A stretch of 64,000 nt of DNA. Origin: Manihot esculenta (lineage: Eukaryota; Streptophyta; Magnoliopsida; Malpighiales; Euphorbiaceae). Under the pieces are notes generated by a model. That model worked only from the letters and a program-made list of their open reading frames with translations, was not told the origin of the DNA and ran no database searches. Below are positions 56,480 through 64,000 of this stretch, one piece after another. Made by a program: the position numbers and the translations under genes. Where the stretch lies: assembly GCF_001659605.2 (NCBI RefSeq), contig NC_035173.2, forward strand, positions 11,904,835 through 11,968,834, in the 5' to 3' direction. Position 1 is the first letter of the stretch. Every line of letters starts with the position of its first letter.

Positions 56480-59400
56480 AGCTTCTTCTACCTTGTGATT
56501 TTTCCACAACGCTTTAACTAAGGGAATCTTCTTATTTCTTAACTTTTTTATTTCCCTTGCTAAAATTTTCACTAGTTCTTGTTCATAAGTTATGTCAGAT
56601 TGTACATCAATGGTTTCTTCTGAAATGACATATAAAGTGTCAAATCTGTATCTTATTAATATAGATACATGAAAGACATGTGTATATTATCTAACTCTGA
56701 AGGTAAAGCTAGCATGTAGACTATTGGATCCACACGTTCAATTATGTCATATGAATCAATAAACCTAGGGCTTAGCTTACCTTTCTTACCAAATCTTAGC
56801 ACTTTTTTCTATGGAGAAACTTTTAAAAATGCTTTGTCTCCAAAAGCAAATTCTATATCTTTTCTCTTCAAATTTGCATAAGATTTTTGTCTAACTGTTG
56901 TAGCTTTCAATCTTTATTTGATAATTTTCACTTTTTCCTCAGCCTTTCTTATGAACTTTGCACCTACAAGTTTAGCTTCACTAAGTTTTGTCCAGCATAA
57001 AAGGGTTGTACATTTTCTGTCATACAATGCTTCATAAGGGGCTATCTTAATACTAGTCTAATAAATGTTGTAGGTAAATTCTACTAGTGGAAGATATCTT
57101 TTCCAGCTTCCTTCAAATTCAATTACACAAATTCTAAGCATAGCTTTCAAAACTTCAATTACTCTTTCTGACTGACTATCTGTCTAAGGATGAAAAGCTG
57201 TACTAAAATTGAATCTAGTACGTAGAGTTTCATGTAGTTTTTTCCAAAATCTGGATGTGAATCTTGGATCTCTATATGATATAATAGAGATAGGAACATC
57301 ATGTAGTCTCACAATTTCATTGACGTACAACTCTCCATACTTTTCTAATGTATAATCCATTCTGATTGGCAAGAAATGTGTTGATTTAGTTAACTTGTCA
57401 ACTATTATCCAAATGACATCTTTCTTTCTTGGTGTGCGTGGCAATCCTGTCATAAAATCTATGGTAATTCTATCCCATTTCCATTCTAGTATAGCGATAG
57501 GCTGCAATAACCCTCATGGAACCTGATGTTCTGCTTTTATCCGTTGACATGTCAAACATTTTGTTACGAATTCAACTATATCTCTTTTTATACCCGGTCA
57601 CCAATAATGCACCTTCATATCTTGATACATCTTAGTGCTACCTGGATGCATAACATATGGACTGTTGTGTGCCTCGGTAAGAATAGTCTGTTTCAACTCT
57701 CCAGTGTTAGGTACACATATTATGTTACTATAGTACAAGTAGCCATTATCACTTATCACATGCTTCTGCTTCTTTCCCTCTTGTACTTGTCTAGTCCATA
57801 AAGCTATCTCTGTATCTTTTTTCTGTGCTTCTTTAATTTGTTGTAGTAAGCTAGATTGAACTTTTAATTCTGCTATGATAGCTCCATCATCCGCTATGGT
57901 CAACCGCGCATTCATTGCTCTTAATGGAAATAAGGATTTCCTGGTGAGTACATCTGCTACCAGATTAGCTTTGCCTGGGTGATAATCTATAATGCAATCA
58001 TAATCTTTTAGTAACTTGAGCCATCTTCTCTGTCTCAGGTTTAGCTCCTTTTGTGTGGGTAAGTATTTCAGACTTTTATGATCTATATAAATGTAACATT
58101 TCTCACTATATAGGTAATGCCTCCATATCTTTAGTATAAAAACTATGGCAGATAACTCTAAATCATGAGTAGGATAGTTCTTCTCATGTGGCTTCAGTTG
58201 TCTAGAAGTATAGGCAATCACTTTACCTTCTTGCATCAAAACATATCTAAGTCCATTGTGAGAAGCGTCACTGTATATCACAAATTCTTTACCAGAAATA
58301 GGTTGTGTAAGTACAAGTGCTTCAATGAGCATAGCCTTTAATTTGTCAAAGCATGCCTGACATCTATCATCCCAAACATACTTAACATCATTATGTAATA
58401 GCGTAGTTAGCGGAGCAGCTATAAATAAAAACCCTTTCACAAACTGTCTGTAGTACCCAGTTAGACCCAAGAAACTCCTGACTTCTACAATATTCTATGG
58501 TGGCTTCCATTCAAAAACAACTCTAATCTTTCGTGGATCTACTCTGATTCCTTCTGCTAATACAACATGTCCTAAAAATGTTATTTTATTGAGCCAAAAA
58601 TCACATTTACTGAACTTAGCATAAAGTGCTTTTCCCTCATAATCTGCAATACTACTCTCAAATGCCTGTCATGGTCTTCCCTAGGTTTAGAGTATACCAG
58701 AATATCATCAATGAATACTACAACAAACTAATCTAAATATGGATGGAATATACGATTTATCAGATCCATGAATGTTGCAGGTGCATTTGTTATCCCGAAT
58801 GGCATAATCAGAAACTTATAATGTCCATATCGTGTCCTAAATGCAATCTTAGGCACATTTGTCCCTTTAACTCTCAATTGATGGTAGCTCGATCTCAAAT
58901 CTATCTTAGAGAAAATGTTGGCTCTTTTAACTGATCAAACAAATCATCTATTCTGGGCAGTGGATATTTATTCTTTATAGTTACCTTATTCAACTGCCTA
59001 TAATCAATGTATGGAAGAGATCCATCTTTCTTTTTTACGAACAGCACTAGCGCACCTATGGTGAAACACTAGATCGAATAAAGCCCTTATCAATGGTGAA
59101 ACACTAAATCGAATAAAACCCTTATCAAGTAACTCTCGTAACTGTATTTTCAACTCTTTCAATTCTGTAGGAGCCATTCTATAAAGAGCAATAAAAATAG
59201 ATGTAGTTCCTAGCACAACTTCTATAGCAAAATCCATTTCTCTTTCTGGAGATAACCTTGGCAACTCTTCAGGAAATACATATGGAAAATGACATACTGT
59301 GGGTAGGTTCGACACACTAGAACCTTCTTTCTTAGTTTTAATTACACTAGTTAGATAGGTTGTACAACCTTTTCTAATCAACCTCTTAACTGTAGTGGCA

Positions 59401-59560
59401 GATATGACATTAGAGAGGTAATCTGACCTCTCACCCACAACTATAATCTCAACACTCTCTAATGTTTTAAGTGTAACTCGCTTTAACTTACAGTCAACTA
59501 TAACATAATATCTAGATAACCAATTCATACTCAAAATCACATCAAACTCTCTAAAAATAA
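56480..59560 (-). pseudogene. Ty3/Gypsy (chromovirus-like) protease-RT-RNaseH-integrase remnant
   Basis: Read on the minus strand from 59560 downward: the end of the protease (DVILSMNWLSRYYVIVDC); the RT start (FPEELPRLSPEREMDFAIE, LLDKGFIRFSVSP) at 59004-59540; RT core fragments with FIDD in place of YIDD near 58700; and 57598-58470 with the end of RT, RNase H ([15 protein letters not shown]) and the integrase zinc region ([17 protein letters not shown]). The integrase core is at 57184-57507 (WDRITIDFMTGLPRTP), followed by broken C-terminal parts and a chromodomain-like end (IPLVKALWKNHKVEEA) near 56480-56560. Several frameshifts and stops separate these pieces. It lacks LTRs and gag and is cut at both ends by other elements. 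The integrase ending suggests the chromovirus group. Confidence 0.85.
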
Positions 59561-59719
59561 CTTTATCAAGTCACCTAAAAAGGTGTGATGGAAGAAAGGA
59601 AAAAACAAGATTTTTGTTTTCAAATGGTATAAGTTATGGCCATAAGGTAGGTAGAAGAAGACAACCCATTTTTCATTCGCTTTGTCATTTCTTTCATACT
59701 TAGTTAAGTTCTCAAAGAC
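59561..59719. other. Junction between the Gypsy remnant and the pararetrovirus
   Basis: About 160 bases belong clearly to neither element. An in-frame TAA lies just upstream of the viral ATG. Confidence 0.5.
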
Positions 59720-62700
59720 ATGCATCCACCCTTGACAGACCTTATCTACAAGCCCACAGAAAACTCTAAAGTGGAGTGTATCCCCTTTTCACCTGACAAT
59801 AGTGAAAATCCTGCTACTCGGCAACAAAACTTCACCAATCTGAGCCTTCATACAATTGGGCAACAGCTAAGCAGAGTTGAGAATCAAGTCTCAAAAATAG
59901 CAGCTCAGCCATCAGGAGTAGACATTCTTCCACAAAAGGAAAAGGCAGAATCATCAGGCACTAAAATGGAAGAAAGGGTTTTATTTAAACCCATGGATAG
60001 TAAAAGCATCAACATCAAGTTAGATAAAAAAGAAGAAATGCTAGAAGAATTAACCAAAAGATTGGCTCAACTGGGACTAAAAGAAGATACAAAGAAAAAA
60101 TCGATTGTTCCATTAACTATGGAATCTTTGATCGAGACAGAAGATAAAGAAAAGCAAACTGAAGAAGAACTTGCTCAGCTCGAATCTATGCTACGAGAAA
60201 CAGAACCAGCTGAAGTAAATAGGATAAAGTATCCTAAAGCATAGGCAACTATGGACTTGAAGCCATATTACCCTAGACCATCACCTATCAACTTGCAGTA
60301 TGAAGATGTAAGCTATAATCCCGTCCAAGTGGATGGATCTTCCATAATCGAATGGAATATCGATGGATTATCTGATTATCAAATCAAAAATGTCCTTCAA
60401 TACATGACCATGCATGCTACAGCCTGTCGAGCAAAGGGTAATGATGACCCTGCAGCAGCAAGAGCCTTAATATCAGGGTTCAGCGGCCAGCTAAAAGGAT
60501 GGTGGGACTTATATGTCTCAAATGAAGGAAAAGCTCAAATCTTCAATATGGTCAAACAAGAAGGAGAACGACAAGTGCCAGACGTCGTCAACACCCTATT
60601 ATATACTATAGGGTTGCACTTTATTGGATCAGTAAGTATGTTTACTGACAGAGTGCAAGAGTAGTTAATAAATCTGCGATGCCCAGATCTATCTCATTTC
60701 AAATGGTATAAAGATACCTTCTTCTCTCTGGTCTTTACCAAAGAAGATAGCCAAAATAATGTCTGGAAAGAAAAATTCTTGGCTGGCCTTCCCGCACTCT
60801 TCGCTGAATGAGTACGAGATCAAATACGCAGTAAGCATAACGGTAATGTGCCGTATCACCAATATACATATGGCGAACTAGCCTCTGAAGTAGTAACTGC
60901 AGGAATCATTCTTTGCAATGAATTAAAAATTCATAAGCAGATGCAGAAGGAGCGGTTCTATGGAAAAAAAATTCTTGGTAGTTTCTGTGAACAGTATGGA
61001 CTACCACCTCTTAAATTTCCGCCAACGAAATTTACGAGGGGAAGGAAGGAGGACATTCGCCGCCACCGTCATCGAATGAAACGCTTCTACAAAGACAAAC
61101 GTCCTTACAAAGAAAAACATAAAAGATTCCAGAAGCCAGAAAAGAGGCATAGGTCAAAAGATAAAAGGAAGCCTAACCAAGGCAAAGCAGAGAAAACTAT
61201 AGTCTGCTATAAATGTGGAAATGTAGGACACTATGCCAACAAGTGTCGCGTGAAGCAGCAAATCCAAGCATTAACAATTGAAGAAGATTTAAAAGAAGCC
61301 TTAGCAAAAATTTTGCTAAATGAAACGGATTCGGAGCAAGAAGTAATGGCACTCAATGCTCTCGACTATACAACAGAAGAAGAAGATAGTAGTACAGAAG
61401 AAGAAGAGGAACAGAAAGAAGAATGCGAAGGGAACTGCGATTACTATAAGTCGCTATGTGCCATGAATGGTCTCCTGGTACTAACAAGAGAAGATAATCT
61501 CATTCTGGATCTAATTGACAACATTGAAAATCCAGAAAAGAAAAGAGAGAAGCTGGAAACTTATATCAACCTTTATAAAGATAAAGATTCCAGTACATCT
61601 ACATATAACCCGATAGAAAAGAAGATTGATAGCAAGCAGTCTCCTTATGACCTAAAGGAGATCTTAGAAAGAGTTAAAAACTCAAAGAGACAGAAAGAAC
61701 CAACAGTGGCAGAATTAAGATCAGAACTCAACTCGGTAAAAACTGATATCAAAGAGCTGAAAGAAAGGATAAATATCCTAGAGCTGTTAAATGAACAGCA
61801 ACGTTTAGCCATAGAAGAACCAGAAGAAGAACAGGCGAGCGTAGAAGTCAAAGATGTCAACAACCTCCATTATATCAACATGACTGACAGGGTAATTACC
61901 CATAAGTGGCACACGAAAATAACGATAGTGGTGCATAAAGAATACTTATTCGAGACAAATGCATTAATCGACTCTGGAGTCGACTTAAACTGCATTAATG
62001 AAGGATTAGTCCCTTCCAAATATTTCTCGAAAACAATTGAGGAATTGCATACTGCAGACGGAAGCAAAATGACAGTAAGGTACAAATTGAAAGACACCGC
62101 TATCTGCAACCAAGGTATTTGTTTCGAAATCCCTTTCCTAATAGTAAAAGGATTATCTCATCCTGTTATCTTAGGAAATCCTTTCTTGCATATGTTGTAT
62201 CCTATTCAGCAAGTAACTAAAGAAGGAATAAGTACAAAGATAAATGGAAAGGTAATTACCTTCCATTTCACCTCTCAACCAAAGGTAAGAGAGATAGATG
62301 TGCTAAAAAGCACTGTAGAAAGTAAAACTAAATTTATCAACTCCTTAAAACAGGAGGTAGTCCACAAAAGTATAGAAGAAAGGTTAAAAGAGCCTAAAGT
62401 TCAACAAAGGATTAAAATAATCCAAGAAGAGATACTAAATAGTATCTGTGCTGAAAGTCCAGATGCATTCTGGACTAGGAAAAAACATGTGGTAAATTTG
62501 CCATATGAGCCTGAGTTCACTGAAAAGGCTATCCCTACTAAAGCTAGACCAATAGCTATGGGACCCAGACACCTGGAGATTTGTAAAAAAGAAATTGCTG
62601 AGCTAGAAGCAAAAGGGCTAATAAGGAAAAGTAGTAGCCCATGGAGCTGTCCAGCGTTTTACGTAGAAAACGCTGCCGAATTGGAAAGAGGTGTCCCTAG

Positions 62701-63866
62701 ACTAGTCATAAATTACAAGCCCTTAAATAAGGCGCTTAGATGGGTTCGGTACCCTTTGCCTAATAAAAGAGATCTGTTAAACAGACTCTATGAGGCCACT
62801 ATCTTCTCGAAATTTGACATGAAATCTGGATACTGGCAAATCTGGATATTGGCAAATCCAGATTGCTGAAAAAGACAAGTACAAGACGGCATTCACAGTG
62901 CCTTTCGGACATTATGAATGGAACGTCATGCCGTTTGGGTTAAAAAATGCCCCTTCGGAGTTCCAGAAAATAATGAACGAGATCTTCAATGCTTATTCAG
63001 CGTTTTCTATAGTCTATATAGATGATGTCTTAATTTTCTCTAAGACAATAGACCAGCATTTCAAGCATTTAAAAATGTTTGAAAAGATCGTTAAATTAAA
63101 CGGTCTAGTAGTCTCAGCAAAGAAGATAAAAATCTTTCAAACTGAGATTCGGTTTTTAGGACACAACATTGCTAAGGGCACTATTATTCCTATAAATAGA
63201 GCTATAGAGTTTGCTAGCAAATTTCCAAATGAAATTAAAGAAAAAACTCAGCTGCAACGGTTTTTAGGGAGTCTGAATTATGTAGCTGATTTCTATAAAA
63301 ACCTAGCTCAAGATGCCAAGCCTCTATTTCAAAGACTCAAAAAGAATCCCCCTGAATGGACCAAGGAATGTACCTTAGCAGTTAAACAGATTAAAGAAAG
63401 GGTAAAGACCCTTCCATGTTTAGCCATTCCACACCCTGAGTCATTCAAAATAGTCGAAACAGATGCGTCTGAAAAAGGGTATGGAGGAATCCTTAAACAA
63501 AGGATTAATGCTAAAGCAACCCTAGTAAGGTTCATTAGTGGCATATGGGTAGGACCAAGAGTAAATTACTCTACTGTAAAGAAAGAAATTCTTTCAATAG
63601 TCCTATGTGTTCAAAAATTTGAATCTGATTTATTAAATCAGAAATTCCTAATTAGGATTGATTGCAAAAGTGCAAAAGAAATACTCCTAAAAGGTGTTAA
63701 AAACATCGCCTCCAAGCAAATCTTTGCTAGGTGGCAAGCTATTTTATCTGTCTTCGATTTTGACATTGAATTTATTAAAGGAGAAACGAATTCATTGCCT
63801 GATTTTTTAACCAGAGAATTTTTTACAGGACATGAGTTCAAGGACTCCGGCCAAAAGACAGTTTGA
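59720..63866 (+). pseudogene. Endogenous caulimovirid polyprotein remnant (capsid - protease - RT - RNase H)
   Basis: An old pararetrovirus copy with one long frame from 59720. Visible regions: an N-terminal coiled segment (about 59840-60240) likely from the end of the movement-protein region; a capsid-type domain; a basic tract, then a CCHC zinc knuckle at 61205-61246; acidic and coiled stretches; an aspartic protease with DSG at 61970-61978; RT (SSPWSCPAF, FDMKSGYWQI); YIDD at 63015-63026; and RNase H (ETDAS near 63456). No integrase is present, as expected. The core movement-protein domain is missing at the 5' end, where the copy joins a Gypsy remnant. Breaks: in-frame stops at 60242, 60662 and 60809, and a 16-bp tandem duplication (62825-62840 and 62841-62856) that shifts the frame within RT, so a stop follows at 62867. 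The second half is open at 62898-63866. The single-polyprotein plan suggests a florendovirus- or petuvirus-like lineage; the genus is not proven. Confidence 0.88.
62825..62856 (+). repeat. 16-bp tandem duplication within the pararetroviral RT
   Basis: TCTGGATACTGGCAAA is followed directly by TCTGGATATTGGCAAA. Sixteen bases shift the frame by one, and the frame closes at 62867-62869. Confidence 0.93.
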
Positions 63867-64000
63867 GGAGTCACAGCCTCCACTGGTTAAAGAATCGGAT
63901 CGGGTCAGAGATGATGCTTATAAAATAAGCATTAAGCCGGTAAATGACAAAGAGGTAAATTACCCTTATATCCCTATCAGCTATTATGTTCTAAATCCTA
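63832..64000 (+). CDS. Second pararetroviral ORF, overlapping the polyprotein end, incomplete
   Basis: An ATG at 63832 lies inside the last codons of the polyprotein frame, in a different frame. The frame stays open for 56 codons to the window edge (MSSRTPAKRQFEESQPP at the start). It overlaps the polyprotein by 35 bases, the compact layout common in caulimovirids. Florendoviruses are known to carry a second ORF after the polyprotein, which would fit. No domain is recognisable in the visible part, and whether the rest is intact cannot be seen. Confidence 0.6.
   Translation, partial: MSSRTPAKRQFEESQPPLVKESDRVRDDAYKISIKPVNDKEVNYPYIPISYYVLNP

Noticed and set aside
59720..64000. A functional, replication-competent virus
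   Set aside because: The 5' part is missing and the polyprotein frame has three stops and a frameshift, so this copy is a fossil.
1..64000. A new defence, biosynthetic or RNA-guided system
   Set aside because: No gene cluster, enzyme set or guide-RNA-like structure was seen. Everything coding is a known plant gene type or mobile-element debris.

Overview
This is plant nuclear DNA, almost certainly from a eudicot. It is very AT-rich, its introns follow GT/AG, its two host genes have clear plant orthologues, and it carries LTR retrotransposons, MITEs and an old copy of a plant pararetrovirus. I cannot name the species from the sequence alone.

Layout. 1-9927: two related minus-strand Athila-like LTR retrotransposons with tRNA-Asp primer sites, the younger (2284-8375, target-site duplication GCAAT) inserted into an LTR of the older. 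Both lack the gag N-terminal domain and everything from reverse transcriptase to integrase, so both are non-autonomous. 10019-16474: a Stowaway MITE, a solo LTR and a collapsed Gypsy element. 18125-22582: a Gypsy-type leader and multi-exon gag-like pseudogene, split by a solo LTR (20165-21684, duplication CTCAC) and followed by an integrase pseudogene. 22583-30329: mostly non-coding DNA with a Harbinger-like MITE and a Mutator transposase remnant that itself holds a long-TIR Mutator-like MITE. 30330-42610: an old local duplication. One copy carries a hAT MITE that the other lacks; the other copy is split by a 6.2-kb LTR element (34632-40836) whose pol region is replaced by three adjacent tandem arrays. 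43059-43863: a Harbinger/Tourist MITE.

Host genes. There are only two convincing ones. 46696-49170 is a single-exon G-type lectin S-receptor-like kinase of 824 aa with all domains present and a non-RD kinase. 51370-53405 is a five-coding-exon SR splicing factor of the SR45a/Tra2 type (374 aa), with a likely 5' untranslated exon ending at 50291.

54370-64000: a chimeric block made of a second member of the 34632 retroelement family, a decayed chromovirus-like Gypsy pol on the minus strand, and an endogenous caulimovirid. The caulimovirid has capsid zinc knuckle, protease, RT and RNase H regions, broken by three in-frame stops and a 16-bp tandem duplication in RT. A second overlapping reading frame starts at 63832 and runs off the window.

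The host genes look unrelated in function. Most of the window is a record of nested transposition. The most unusual structure is the triple tandem array inside the 34632-40836 element. I found no new defence or metabolic system. All calls come from reading the sequence; no database search was run.
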